From Candidatus Aegiribacteria sp. (GTDB lineage Bacteria; Fermentibacterota; Fermentibacteria; Fermentibacterales; JCC-6), in assembly GCA_013138965.1 (NCBI GenBank), contig WTBT01000013.1:1-64000 (forward strand): a stretch of DNA of 64,000 nt, written 5' to 3'. Position numbers and translations under genes: made by a program. The stretch's first letter is position 1. Every line of letters begins with the position of its first letter. Under the pieces are notes generated by a model, which saw only the letters and a list, made by a program, of their open reading frames with translations, was not told where the DNA came from and did no database searches. This document shows, one piece after another, positions 53,401 through 61,708 of this stretch.

Positions 53401-55921
53401 ATCCCTCGACAAACAATTGGAACGACTTGCCGAAAGACCTGTAAGGCTCCCGGAATTTGTTCCCATACTGCCGTCCGCGGATCGAGAAGAGACAGAAGCG
53501 CTGAAAAAACCGGAAGGTCTCCTCTTTGACAACGGTACGGGAGGATTCTCTCCGGATGGCAGAGAGTATGTCATCTATCTCGACGGCGATAGGCGGACAC
53601 CCGCCCCGTGGATCAATGTCATCGCCAATCCCTCTTTCGGTTTCACGACTTCAGAGGCCGGTATGGAATGCACCTGGGCTGAAAACAGCGGAGTGAACCG
53701 CCTTACTCCATGGAGGAATGATCCCGTAACAGATATGCCCGGTGAGATCATCTATCTCCGAGACGAGGAGACAGGTACATTCTGGTCTCCAACTCCGCTT
53801 CCCATACGGGAGAATGAACCTTACATCATCACCCACGGAGCAGGTTACACAACCTACCGGCACAACAGCCATGGCCTGGAACAGCGGCTTGTCGTCTGTG
53901 TCTCACTCGATAACCCCATAAAAGTCGTGAACCTCAAACTGGTGAACCTATGGAGCTGCAACAGGAGAATCACGGCAACATTCTACCTCGAACCTGTCAT
54001 GGGCACGACCAGATCTGAGACGCGGCAGTACATAGTTCCGGAGTTCAGCGCGACAGGTCAGGCTCTGATGGCACGGAATACCTACAATTCGGAATTCAGG
54101 GAGAAAGTTCTCTTCCTTGCCGCAAGCCGCGAGCCAAACGGTCTCACGACTGACAGGACGGAGTTCCTTGGACGGCGGGGAAGCTATTCCAGCCCTGCGG
54201 CTCTCGGTCGCGTGGGGCTTTCAGGTACTGTGGGCAGCGGACAGGACCCCTGCTTCGCCATGCAGATTATGATCTGGATTGGACCGGGTGAAGAAAAGGA
54301 GGTCACGTTCCTCCTGGGAGAGGGTGAAGAGAGGGAGAACGCTCTCGACCTCATAAAGCAGAATATGATCAGAGCGCAGGAGGGCGCTCTCCTGGCTGAT
54401 GTTACAGCTTTCTGGGACAACCTGCTCGGAAAGGTTCATGTCAAGACGCCCGATACAGGAATGAACATCATGCTCAACAGATGGCTGATCTACCAGACAC
54501 TCTCCTGCAGGATATGGGGCCGTACAGCTCTTTACCAGTCAAGCGGAGCCTTCGGTTTCCGTGATCAGCTCCAGGACATCATGGCGCTGAGCAGTGCCGC
54601 GCCCGGGATATTCAGAAGCCATATACTGAAGTCGGCATCCAGGCAATTCAGAGAAGGAGATGTTCTCCACTGGTGGCATCCTCCATCCGCCAGAGGTATT
54701 CGAACACGGTGCTCGGATGATCTTCTGTGGCTTCCCTACGCGACTGCCGTCTACATTGATAGAACCGGAGATCTGTCGATTCTTTCCGATTCCGTCAGTT
54801 TCCTGGAAGGACCGCAACTGGAAGATGAAGAGAGCGAGCACTACACGGTCTACAGTGAGAGCAGGAAGAAGGCCTCCCTCTACGATCACTGTCTTCTCGC
54901 GCTGAAGAAGGGATCGACAAAAGGAGTGCATGGTCTTCCACTGATTGGAAGTCATGACTGGAACGACGGACTGAATCGTGTCGGTGTTGAAGGCAAAGGT
55001 GAAAGCGTCTGGCTCGGATGGTTCCTCCTCGATACATTAAAAAGGTTCGCCCCCGTCTGCGAACTGATGGGAGACACCGCGAGGGCGAAAGGCTGTCTCA
55101 ACCAGGCGGAGACGCTCAGACTGGCACTCGAAGAACATACATGGGATGGCGACTGGTACCTCCGCGCCTATTACGATGACGGTTCTGTTCTTGGCTCGAA
55201 AGAGAACATCGAGTGCCGTATCGACTCGATCGCGCAGTCCTGGGCTGTTCTATCAGGTGCCGCGGAGCCAGGCAGAGCGGAGAAGGCGATGAACTCAGTT
55301 CTGGAAATGCTGGTGGATATTGAGGATCAGCTCATTCTTCTCTTCACACCACCGTTCGATAAAACAGAAAAAGATCCGGGTTATATAAAGGGTTACCTGC
55401 CCGGTATAAGGGAGAACGGCGGTCAGTACACACATGCAGCTGTATGGGTGGCCTGGGCCTTTGCCAGATCAGGAAGAGGAAACACCGCTGAAACCCTTTT
55501 CCGACTCATGAATCCTGTCTATCACAGCGACACTTCGCTGAAGATGAAAAAGTACAGAGTGGAACCATACTCGGTTGCGGCGGATATCTACAGCATCCCT
55601 CCGAATAGGGGAAGGGGAGGCTGGACATGGTACACAGGCGCCGCGGGCTGGCTCTACCGTCTGGGTATGGAAGCGATACTTGGAATCACCCGAAAAGGTG
55701 ACAGACTGATAATCGATCCATGCATACCCGAATGCTGGGGCGAGTTCACTGCAACAATTCGCTACGAATCTTCCGTATATCACATACATGTGGAGAATCC
55801 TGAAGAAGTTTCAAGTGGTGTCATCAGTATAGAAATGGACGGAGAATGCTTCACCGAGGGAGACATTCCTCTGACTGATGACCAGGCTGAACACAATATC
55901 AGAGTGATCATGGGATATTAA
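47426..55921 (+). CDS. ndvB: Cyclic beta-1,2-glucan synthase (NdvB/ChvB-type)
   Basis: A giant inner-membrane enzyme (2831 residues) that polymerises and cyclises beta-1,2-glucans, periplasmic osmoprotectants and virulence or symbiosis factors in rhizobia. It has TM helices near 321-365, a GT84 glycosyltransferase (~390-700; DAD near 533-535, HRWIRGDWQLLPWL near 680), more TM segments (~723-880), a glycoamylase-like domain (~1200-1460; FDAGMHYQYRAFG), then two GH94 beta-sandwiches (~1565 and ~2070) and the alpha/alpha barrel (~2340-2750), whose acid is in RCSDDLLWLPY near 2430. All parts of known NdvB are in order. The TAA lies inside a palindromic element. Confidence 0.95.
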   Translation: MQSGGDKYKASGETVLSTRGLAESHTISENRKNTFNLPSRLRKYSVLLQSAYKYFRSQEGEHSHAAEWVLDNYYIIQQAIRQVREDMPGDYYRQLPVLTSPVHLEPSRVFSIAWSILQCSENQLDMVLITRFVRNYQKITPLTMGELWAIPTMLRFGILEKLFRLISSIAGLPCEEICDIGKAEEAADEDDTVAACIQSLRMFAVQDWKDYFEKTSLVEGILRHDPSGDYTGMDFATRNSYRLTVEEIGSESDRDELRVAREAIGMADEAGDDPRSGHVGFFLHTREGRKLLEDRLGCSRPASMNFRRMLWEHASEVYAGSIAMIFLIFLLCVLGYALAEGASVLQMLSVLLLCLLPASAAGVNLVNSFLMHNTIPKRLPRMDFSRGIPPEYRTMVVIPTLLSDPGDIHSMIRQLERHYLANRDRNLTFAVLSDFADAPERQIPGDGELLELAYNEIEKLNRRYHHDSGDPFYQFHRRRKWNPGEGCWMGWERKRGKLMEFNRLLRGKGGTSYDVRIGELRILPDIRYVITLDADTSLPQNCARRLVSTMAHPLNRVLLDRKTCTFMNGYTVLQPRILTAPLKGSESLFSRTFAGDFSVDLYSNAVSDVYQDLFGEGNYVGKGIYDVEAFDRHLEGRIPENSLLSHDLFEGIHGRAGLVTDIVLYEDYPPHYLAWTNRLHRWIRGDWQLLPWLRSTVPDATGNRRRNDLSFLDRWKIIDNMRRSLLTPALLVLLMAGWLWLPGSPLFWTSAVLLIEFSCPLADTIFEFFRKLRRKSYLKVTGPMKAGWLRSLFALVFLLYETCITIDATVTTIIRLAVTRKRLLQWRSAAHTVRMFGRELKMGLVWARMYTVIIFVPVICAILLLLHPDGLPFAAPFLIAWLVSPRIAHLISRTPTVKRIPPEDERYASLRMLAVRTWHFFETYVGPEDHWLPPDHFQEEPLSKVAHRTSPTNIGLFLLSVLAAHDRGYIGTLEFTLRLSDTLNAMKQLERYRGHLLNWYDTRTLEPLHPRYVSVVDSGNLAGCLLVLKQGCLEMRGAAILSRRRWEGFIDILDILSGILRKECSDQTDLLEIVAGIRRMVMEALDNPRARVTMLMNLYNTQLVRMERMLIEIVRRNAGTVDIARLKELRIWSGKMRRHLGNMLKEINTIFPWMIHICNPPELFRNADTARAIADAWRFLKDSLPPSPSPETIREITPRVRFRIKSLITLLKDEPLSSESARDAIKWCRKLEDLIDESLKESGNIIEKINDLAAAAEKEFRRINFSFLFSRRRKVFHIGYNLESGHLDPNYYDLLASEARLASLVAIGKGDVPRSHWLHLARPLTVTGGMKALISWSGTMFEYLMPILIVGSYENSILEQSCRAAVKRQIAYSRSRDVPWGISESSYYSFDAGMHYQYRAFGVPGFGFKRGLEEDLVISPYASLLALPIDPNAVLDNIKDLVASGLLGMYGFYESIDFTTERLAMGKENAVILSYMAHHQGMILLSIVNFLNNNSMVRRFQSEPLIQIVNLLLYEQIPEEAPFERVRPDIPGVIRPSTGGIALEPWLVPVDFPIPLVHYLSNGSYGVLITEAGGGYSRWKGIDITRWVSDTTLDNRGTWIYLTDRETGDLWSMGRQPAGTRSDRCEVRFFPHRAEILRWDNDIFSRMEIIVAPEDDAEIRRIDLTNNSDRTRKLLVCSYAEVVLAPHAADISHPSFNRLFIESEYLSAENALLFRRRPRTAEEKEIFVVHILTGSEGNRSYEVDRERFLGRGGSPANPQFLRDQKAAFSTRRTGTTLDPVMVAAIEIELLPHESASLFFVTAAASDRDAAEYLAKRYKSRSVINEACARAGSFCRREMARMNLTSIELERMQLLLSALIYPGHALRPGSDILRENTLGQQGLWPFGISGDYPLLLVTVYAEDDTTLVYDLLRAHAFWRSRGLMIDFAILNMRESSYEEDIQAHIQGLISRTGGDKWMNRRGGLFLLRADEMQERERILLQTAAGAWLDPRAGSLDKQLERLAERPVRLPEFVPILPSADREETEALKKPEGLLFDNGTGGFSPDGREYVIYLDGDRRTPAPWINVIANPSFGFTTSEAGMECTWAENSGVNRLTPWRNDPVTDMPGEIIYLRDEETGTFWSPTPLPIRENEPYIITHGAGYTTYRHNSHGLEQRLVVCVSLDNPIKVVNLKLVNLWSCNRRITATFYLEPVMGTTRSETRQYIVPEFSATGQALMARNTYNSEFREKVLFLAASREPNGLTTDRTEFLGRRGSYSSPAALGRVGLSGTVGSGQDPCFAMQIMIWIGPGEEKEVTFLLGEGEERENALDLIKQNMIRAQEGALLADVTAFWDNLLGKVHVKTPDTGMNIMLNRWLIYQTLSCRIWGRTALYQSSGAFGFRDQLQDIMALSSAAPGIFRSHILKSASRQFREGDVLHWWHPPSARGIRTRCSDDLLWLPYATAVYIDRTGDLSILSDSVSFLEGPQLEDEESEHYTVYSESRKKASLYDHCLLALKKGSTKGVHGLPLIGSHDWNDGLNRVGVEGKGESVWLGWFLLDTLKRFAPVCELMGDTARAKGCLNQAETLRLALEEHTWDGDWYLRAYYDDGSVLGSKENIECRIDSIAQSWAVLSGAAEPGRAEKAMNSVLEMLVDIEDQLILLFTPPFDKTEKDPGYIKGYLPGIRENGGQYTHAAVWVAWAFARSGRGNTAETLFRLMNPVYHSDTSLKMKKYRVEPYSVAADIYSIPPNRGRGGWTWYTGAAGWLYRLGMEAILGITRKGDRLIIDPCIPECWGEFTATIRYESSVYHIHVENPEEVSSGVISIEMDGECFTEGDIPLTDDQAEHNIRVIMGY

Positions 55922-56030
55922 ATAGGGACGGAGGTTATTTATTTGTGATCATGAAATAATATGACTGAACCACGGCTCGCAAGTACATATTATTCACGTT
56001 TTGTAAATAAATTACCTCCGTCCCTATTTA
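55919..56030. repeat. 112-bp nested palindromic element joining the ndvB and cysS stop codons
   Basis: The outer arms (55919-55944 and 56005-56030, begin TAAATAGGGACGGAGGT) pair over 26 bases with one mismatch; an inner pair AATAATATG/CATATTATT (55955-55963 with 55986-55994) is perfect. It fills the whole gap between two convergent genes, and the first TAA of each arm is the stop codon of ndvB and cysS respectively. The AGGGACG ends match copies A and B (18662, 23957) but the inner sequence differs, so it is a related family. It may also act as a bidirectional terminator. Confidence 0.85.
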
Positions 56031-57464
56031 TTTTCTGTTAATCTCGCTTTTTCCGCCTGGCAGGTCTCTGGCTGCGTACCCTATCTCTTCCAGGCTGTCA
56101 CGCATCCGATCAGCAGCCTCGAACAGCCTGTTCTCTCTAAGGACAGCCCTTACCTCAACCAGTACCCCGCACAGTCCCCCGATGTCCGCAGATGAAGAAT
56201 CACTGCAGGTCAGATCAAGGCCGAGGATTTCGCCGGCAAGCTCATCCAGTATACCGGCAAGAGCAGCTTTGTCCTCAGGAGTATCATTGCTATCAAGGGC
56301 GCTGTTACCGGCCCGGACAAGTTCAAAGATCGAAGCAAGCGCGCCGGGAGTGTTAAGGTCATCGTTCATGGATTCGTGGAATGCCGCCTTTGTAGATTCT
56401 ATAAGAACAGCGATTGCTGCGGACGGTTCTACTGTAATTTCAGTAAGTTGATCACCAAGCCTTGTACGGAAGGCAATCAGTCTTCCAAGACCGCTCTTTG
56501 CTGAGTCGAGCCCCATATCGGAGAAATCAAGCGGACTCCGGTAATGACTTCTTAGTATATAGAGCCTGACAACCATGGGATGGAATTTCTGGAATATATC
56601 CCTCAGAAGAATAAAATTCCCGAGGCTCTTGCCCATCTTCCGGCCATCCACGGTAACCATGTTATGGTGAAGCCAGAAACGAACGAACTGTTTTCCGGTA
56701 GCTCCTTCGCTCTGAGCTATTTCAGATTCGTGATGCGGAAATATGTTCTCCAGGCCGCCCCCGTGGATGTCCAGCGTCTCGCCTATGTACCTCATTGCCA
56801 TCGCCGAACATTCCAGGTGCCAGCCGGGGTATCCCCAGCCCCATGGGGAATTCCATTTTAAAATATGATCGTCGCCCGCTTTTTTCCAGAGGGCAAAATC
56901 TTTCGGATCCCTTTTCCCCCGGTCGATGGAAACTCTCGCTCCGGCAACAAGCTCATCAAGCTTTCTGCCCGACAGTTTACCGTACGCCGGAAAGCTGGAT
57001 ACGGAATAGTAAACGTAGCCGTCAACTTCGTAAGCATGACCATTCTCGATAAGCACCTTTATCAGTTCTATCTGCTCGGGAATATGACCGGATGCCCTTG
57101 GAGAGACATCGGGACGCAGAATACATAGGGCGTCCATGTCATCAAAGTATGATTTCGTGTACTTCTCGGCTATCTGCATGGGTTCCAGTTTCTCAAGTCG
57201 GGCCTGCTTCTCTATCTTATCCTCGCCCGCATCGGCATCATCGGTGAGATGCCCCACATCCGTGATATTCTGGATGTACCTCACGTTATATCCCAGGTGC
57301 CGCAGGTATCGGATCAGAACATCGAAGGATATATAACTCTTCCCGTGACCCAGATGGCTGTGGCCATAAACCGTAGGGCCGCAGACATACACACCTACGT
57401 GCGGCTTCGAAAGGGGTTCAAATTCCTCCTTCTGACGGGTCAGGCTGTTATAGAGTTTCATCAT
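56028..57464 (-). CDS. cysS: Cysteinyl-tRNA synthetase
   Basis: Charges tRNA-Cys. It has 478 residues. The class I signatures are [14 protein letters not shown] (HIGH-like) and [11 protein letters not shown] (KMSKS-like). Zinc ligands include the Cys in [10 protein letters not shown] and the [22 protein letters not shown] stretch. The C-terminal anticodon-binding helical domain is complete. Two start choices, ATG 57464 or 57461, both overlap the trpS stop (ATGATG). Ends within the palindromic element. Confidence 0.97.
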   Translation of the reverse strand: MMKLYNSLTRQKEEFEPLSKPHVGVYVCGPTVYGHSHLGHGKSYISFDVLIRYLRHLGYNVRYIQNITDVGHLTDDADAGEDKIEKQARLEKLEPMQIAEKYTKSYFDDMDALCILRPDVSPRASGHIPEQIELIKVLIENGHAYEVDGYVYYSVSSFPAYGKLSGRKLDELVAGARVSIDRGKRDPKDFALWKKAGDDHILKWNSPWGWGYPGWHLECSAMAMRYIGETLDIHGGGLENIFPHHESEIAQSEGATGKQFVRFWLHHNMVTVDGRKMGKSLGNFILLRDIFQKFHPMVVRLYILRSHYRSPLDFSDMGLDSAKSGLGRLIAFRTRLGDQLTEITVEPSAAIAVLIESTKAAFHESMNDDLNTPGALASIFELVRAGNSALDSNDTPEDKAALAGILDELAGEILGLDLTCSDSSSADIGGLCGVLVEVRAVLRENRLFEAADRMRDSLEEIGYAARDLPGGKSEINRK

Positions 57465-58468
57465 AAGTTCCTTCGGTCAAAATAATCCGTGTGCATCGCT
57501 TCCCGGACAAGCTGCATCGTCTTGCTTCCCTCAATACATGCTGCTTCAGTGCCGCTTTTCAATATTTCTTCGATAAGGCCGGGTTTTTCGAACTGGATCC
57601 TCCGTTCACGGACGGGTTCCAGAATCTCCTCGATCACATGGAATATCCTCTGCTTGCACGCAACACACCCGATAGTTCCCTGCCGGCACCGCTCTTCAAT
57701 GTCCGGTGATTCATCTCTGTTAAAAGCCAGGTGGTAGGTAAATATCGTGCATATTTCGGGATGCCCGGGATCATCTTTGTGGATCCTGGCCGGATCAGTA
57801 ACAGCGGACATCAGCTTCTTTCTGACTTCCTGTGTGCTGTCACTCAGATAAATACAGTTCCCAAGGGATTTGGACATCTTGGCCTGGCCGTCCAGACCCA
57901 CCAGCCTTGCCGTCTCACTCTTCAACCCCGCAGGCTCGGGAAAAACGTTGTCGTAAAGCTCATTGAACCGCCTGGCTGTAAAACGGGACACTTCCACCAC
58001 CGGAAGCTGGTCTTCGCCGACAGGGACAAGATCAGCCCTGCAGAAAAGGATATCCGCAGCCTGACTCACAGGATATCCCAGGAATCCGTAGGTCATGTTC
58101 TCTTCAAAACCATGCTGTCTAGCTTCGGTTTTAATGGTGGGATTGTGCCTGAGCCGGTTCACGGTGATGAACATTGAGAAGAAAATTGTAAGCTCAGCTA
58201 TCTGTGGTACCATGCTCTGAATGAAGATGTTCGCAATGCCAGGATCAAGTCCTACGGAAAGATTATCAAGCGTAACCTGTCTAACATCCGCGGGAAGGTG
58301 TTCCGGATGATCAAAATTCGTGGACAGTGTCTGTACATCAGCTACAATTATGAATGTCTCGTACTCCTTCTGAAGTTTTACTCTGTTCTGCAGCGAGCCG
58401 GCTAAGTGTCCAAGATGAAGAGGACCTGTGGGCCTGTCTCCTGTTAATATACGCTTTCTTCTGTTCAT
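57461..58468 (-). CDS. trpS: Tryptophanyl-tRNA synthetase
   Basis: Charges tRNA-Trp. It has 335 residues with MNRRKRILTGDRPTGPLHLG (HIGH motif as HLGH) and GQAKMSKSLGNCIYLS. The insertion with CVACKQRIF (~275-285) resembles the form lacking the eukaryote-like extension. The ATG at 58468 lies one base after the kinase TGA (TGATATG); a longer frame from 58489 would overlap the kinase. Coupled to cysS. Confidence 0.96.
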   Translation of the reverse strand: MNRRKRILTGDRPTGPLHLGHLAGSLQNRVKLQKEYETFIIVADVQTLSTNFDHPEHLPADVRQVTLDNLSVGLDPGIANIFIQSMVPQIAELTIFFSMFITVNRLRHNPTIKTEARQHGFEENMTYGFLGYPVSQAADILFCRADLVPVGEDQLPVVEVSRFTARRFNELYDNVFPEPAGLKSETARLVGLDGQAKMSKSLGNCIYLSDSTQEVRKKLMSAVTDPARIHKDDPGHPEICTIFTYHLAFNRDESPDIEERCRQGTIGCVACKQRIFHVIEEILEPVRERRIQFEKPGLIEEILKSGTEAACIEGSKTMQLVREAMHTDYFDRRNL

Positions 58469-58469
58469 A

Positions 58470-59474
58470 TCACTTCTTCTCCCGTACACCGGGAATATTG
58501 GAATATCTGAAATCTCTCAGATCTATCTCACCGGAGTACTCATCCAGAATGTTGTATGTCTTCTCAATAAGATTATCAAGTTGCGGACAGATCCTGGAAT
58601 AATCCGCAAGGTACCTGAAAGTTCTGGGCAGGTATCCCAGAAATTTCGTATCACCTGTTTTCCTGTACTGGAGAGCGAAAGTACCTATGGCCTTCAGATT
58701 CCGCTGACATGCTGTCCGAGCGATCTGGAACATGTTCATATCGCCCTTCGCCAGAATAAATTTCTTGGCCCTGTCCTCCCATGAGAATCCGGGATCCCGA
58801 TAACTGTCTCTTAAAAGGCTTACCACATCGTATGCGGGAGGACCGAACCGGGCATCCTGCCAGTCAAGCATGATCAACCGGCCATTGTGAACCATAAGAT
58901 TCGCACTGTGAAAGTCTCTGTGAACGAATACTGTTGAATCCGATATCATGCCGCAGAGCTTCCGCATCTCATCCTGAAGTGTGAGAAGTTCTTTCATTGG
59001 AACTTCAAGAAGTCGGAAAAACAGTGTTTCCAGGGTATTCTCAAGCTCCGCCATGAAGAATGCGGGAGTAAAGCTTCTTCTGCCGGCTATTGAATCGGAA
59101 CAGGCTCTACTGTCAAGTTGTCTCTGCATGGAAATGATCATGTCAATCGCTTCATTGAGATACTTCAAGTACTGGTCATCATCCACATCAAGGAGTCTGC
59201 AGCTGCCAAGATCCTCCTGAAGAACCCATCCCTTCTTGGTGTCGCATTCCAGGATTGCAGAAACACCGAATCCATGATCGGAAAGGAGTTCATGAATATC
59301 CAGCCAGGGCCATATGGGAATCTTCCCGCTGTCCATCAGGATAAGAGTTTCGCCGCCTGAGAATACGCGCCAGAAAAGCCTTCCCGACACATCACCATGA
59401 AGTATCTTTATAGTTACGCTGTTATCGGTTCTGTTCCTGAGCCATGCAGTAAGTTCCGGAGACATGCTTCTCAT
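58470..59474 (-). CDS. AmgK-like sugar kinase (aminoglycoside phosphotransferase fold)
   Basis: 334 residues. The APH-type motifs are VHRDFHSANLMVHN (catalytic Asp) and LDWQDARFGPPAYDVVSLLR, which matches AmgK, the anomeric kinase of N-acetylmuramate/N-acetylglucosamine in Pseudomonas, in detail. It probably phosphorylates recycled cell-wall amino sugars at C1. The ATG overlaps the nucleotidyltransferase stop as ATGA, the order murU-amgK being as expected for partners. Members of the fold also act on choline or antibiotics, so the substrate is inference. Confidence 0.82.
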   Translation of the reverse strand: MRSMSPELTAWLRNRTDNSVTIKILHGDVSGRLFWRVFSGGETLILMDSGKIPIWPWLDIHELLSDHGFGVSAILECDTKKGWVLQEDLGSCRLLDVDDDQYLKYLNEAIDMIISMQRQLDSRACSDSIAGRRSFTPAFFMAELENTLETLFFRLLEVPMKELLTLQDEMRKLCGMISDSTVFVHRDFHSANLMVHNGRLIMLDWQDARFGPPAYDVVSLLRDSYRDPGFSWEDRAKKFILAKGDMNMFQIARTACQRNLKAIGTFALQYRKTGDTKFLGYLPRTFRYLADYSRICPQLDNLIEKTYNILDEYSGEIDLRDFRYSNIPGVREKK

Positions 59475-60358
59475 ACGAGTTCACCGTCCCGGCTGCTGCA
59501 GAACCAGGGCAATATGGATTCTTCAAGCGTACCACTTTCGAGGGAAGAACCATCAAGCATGACACTGTTCTTCAGTACGGTACCGCTTCCCAGAATACAG
59601 CCCCTGCCGATGTTCCATACTCCACTGAGAAGAACATCGCTGGAAATACACGCTGTGGGATGAATAAAAGAACCACCGGATAGAATATTCCTGCGAAGAG
59701 TATCTATTCTGCCCATGTCCAGCCACTTCCCACTCCCCCTGCAGGCATTGAGCCTGCTGCCGTCTGCCGCCACCATGGAAGCAAGTTCCCGGAACATACC
59801 TCCCGAAGCCTGTATCCTTGCGGCAGCAGCTGGAATTGATGGTTCCATCAGGCTTACCCCCCAGTAATGCGTCCTTTGGACGCCGCCACATCCAAATTTC
59901 ATATCTTCATCTATCAATAAAGGAGAATAATTGCCATCGGGTGGAAATTCACCGGTAAGAGCGGTCCAGTTAGATCCGGTTTTACAGTGGTGTTCAACCA
60001 ATCCGAGTGCATCAAAATCCTCTATTATCATATCCGTGTTTACGACCATCCAGGTTCCCGTATCCATAGCATCCGAATGCCGTGCCAGGGTTGCTGAGGC
60101 ACCCAGCGGCCTTTCCTCAAAATATAGTTCACATATTTCTGCAGGCCAGACCGATGATATCTCATTCAGCAGGGCTTCCGGACACCTTGAAGCATTTATT
60201 CTAATCCTCCGGGGACATACAGAGCTTACCTGCACGGCCAGCCTTTCCAGAACCGATGTCCCGCCGAATGGCAGCAGGGCTTTCGGACGGATATAAGTAA
60301 GGGGTTCATCCCTCCTGCCGTAACCGGCAGCAAGGAAAAGAACCCCTTCAATCTCCAT
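59471..60358 (-). CDS. MurU-like sugar-1-phosphate nucleotidyltransferase
   Basis: Probably makes UDP-MurNAc or a similar UDP-sugar. It has 295 residues. GVLFLAAGYGRRDEPLTYIRPKALLPFGG at the N-terminus gives the activating loop (GxGxRxxPLT with Asp-Glu in place of Met-Arg), and VVNTDMII the metal Asp. A C-terminal left-handed helix (LSGVWNIGRGCILGSGTVLK, about 235-290) is extra over MurU (~223 residues). Directly upstream of the AmgK-like kinase, it would bypass de novo UDP-MurNAc synthesis. Confidence 0.82.
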   Translation of the reverse strand: MEIEGVLFLAAGYGRRDEPLTYIRPKALLPFGGTSVLERLAVQVSSVCPRRIRINASRCPEALLNEISSVWPAEICELYFEERPLGASATLARHSDAMDTGTWMVVNTDMIIEDFDALGLVEHHCKTGSNWTALTGEFPPDGNYSPLLIDEDMKFGCGGVQRTHYWGVSLMEPSIPAAAARIQASGGMFRELASMVAADGSRLNACRGSGKWLDMGRIDTLRRNILSGGSFIHPTACISSDVLLSGVWNIGRGCILGSGTVLKNSVMLDGSSLESGTLEESILPWFCSSRDGELV

Positions 60359-60369
60359 GCGGGGCCTGT

Positions 60370-60570
60370 TTACCCGTAAATCTCTTTTCTGTTGCAGTCA
60401 CACAGCTTGACTCTGCGCCTCTGAGGGCGCCAGTCTTCACTCTCATTGTATCTGGCGGCATAGAGTATTACAGGTACCCTTTCCTTGCCGCATACAGGGC
60501 AGTCATCCTTATGAAGCGCCCTGGCTTCGTGTGCCAGCTTGGCTGCAAAAGTTCTTTCTTTTTTAGGCAT
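60370..60570 (-). CDS. Small zinc-binding protein of unknown function
   Basis: 66 residues. MPKKERTFAAKLAHEA is followed by CPVCGKERVPVILY and, after a basic stretch WRPQRRRVKL, CDCN, a CxxC...CxC zinc site. The start ATG 60570 lies nine bases after AGAGG and overlaps the GH57 stop by eight bases; ATG 60579 is too close to the SD. It sits between GH57 and murU. The conserved-looking paired cysteines and tight coupling argue for a real gene. No function is assigned. Confidence 0.72.
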   Translation of the reverse strand: MPKKERTFAAKLAHEARALHKDDCPVCGKERVPVILYAARYNESEDWRPQRRRVKLCDCNRKEIYG

Positions 60571-61708
60571 TAGATGCATCCTCTCCGGTTATCACCGGGA
60601 TACTGCAGGCATATGTCATGATCCTGTCCATCATGGAGCGATCACCGGTTTCGGTATATACCGCCTGAGCTGTCTCCAGAATTATAAGCAAACCACGGCG
60701 GACCTGCACGGCATCGAATCTACCTTCAGAAGCCCACCAAAACGGACACGAGTATAACATTTTATCGGCCAGAGAGGCAACCCTATCCGACTTGCACAGT
60801 CTGGCAACATCACTGACATCGCGAATCAGCATCCGCATATGAACATGGATCCGGTTATCGGGATCATCCCATAAAGGCCACGGTTTCCCGGCATCAAGGT
60901 CATCGGAAGTTGTTGACCAGCTGCCCGGGGGAACGTCACCCCGGACAGATGGAAATTTCTCAAGCAAATTCGCCGGAGTTACCATTACAACATCTTTCCT
61001 CTTCTGAAAGGCCTCAAGGAAAGGCGCGAGAAATTTCTCGATAGTTCCCTTTCTATGATGGCCGTAGGTTTCAGCATCCATTGCTATGAGAATATAAGCG
61101 TCTTCGGAGCCTGTCCAGCTGTTCAAACCGGCAATCATCTCCTCAGCCGTCCCGGAGCCATCCTCTCCGTGAAAAGATATCCTGTTACTCCAGAAATTAC
61201 TTCGAAGCAGCACAGCCACGCCGCCCACTTCGGGAATGGTGTTAAAGGGGACGTTTCTGCCTGTCCATGCAAACGGAATATCATCGGTTACTGTCCAGGT
61301 ATAGCCCATACTGCCGAATATCGATGGAAGCAGCGGAGAGTAAGCCATCTCAGGGGGGAATACACCTGAAGGATCGTAGTTCTTACCCAAAATCCGGCGG
61401 TTGCCATCACTGTTGATCTTCAGCTGCCTTCTTACATCATCCTCGCTTATCAGAGGAAATATGGGGTGGTAAGCTCCGGAGTCGGTGAATTCCAGGTTCG
61501 CAGCAGAAGCGAGGTGGCCAAGAGATTCCGATCCCAGCTCTTTCAGCTGCTCGGTCAGGGAATAGTTGATGTTAACCGCTACCCTGGCTCCCGATCCGGC
61601 CAGCAATCCGGCAAGGGGAGTGTAGCATTCCGCGTCTATTTTCGCCACTAAAGCCATATCCTGAGTTGGAGGCTGATACATATGCAGCAGCAAACTTACA
61701 TACTTCAT
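60563..61708 (-). CDS. GH57-family glycoside hydrolase-like protein
   Basis: 381 residues. GH57 motifs: LLHMYQPPTQD (metal/active-site His), GVFPPEMAYSPLLPSIF with the catalytic nucleophile Glu, and AMDAETYGHH with the acid Asp. These enzymes cleave or transfer alpha-1,4- or alpha-1,6-glucan bonds. No signal peptide is present, so it is cytoplasmic. Length is short for GH57 (usually 500 or more), with a helical C-terminal part. ATG overlaps the HEAT/PP2C stop as ATGA. Substrate is unknown. Confidence 0.85.
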   Translation of the reverse strand: MKYVSLLLHMYQPPTQDMALVAKIDAECYTPLAGLLAGSGARVAVNINYSLTEQLKELGSESLGHLASAANLEFTDSGAYHPIFPLISEDDVRRQLKINSDGNRRILGKNYDPSGVFPPEMAYSPLLPSIFGSMGYTWTVTDDIPFAWTGRNVPFNTIPEVGGVAVLLRSNFWSNRISFHGEDGSGTAEEMIAGLNSWTGSEDAYILIAMDAETYGHHRKGTIEKFLAPFLEAFQKRKDVVMVTPANLLEKFPSVRGDVPPGSWSTTSDDLDAGKPWPLWDDPDNRIHVHMRMLIRDVSDVARLCKSDRVASLADKMLYSCPFWWASEGRFDAVQVRRGLLIILETAQAVYTETGDRSMMDRIMTYACSIPVITGEDASNA

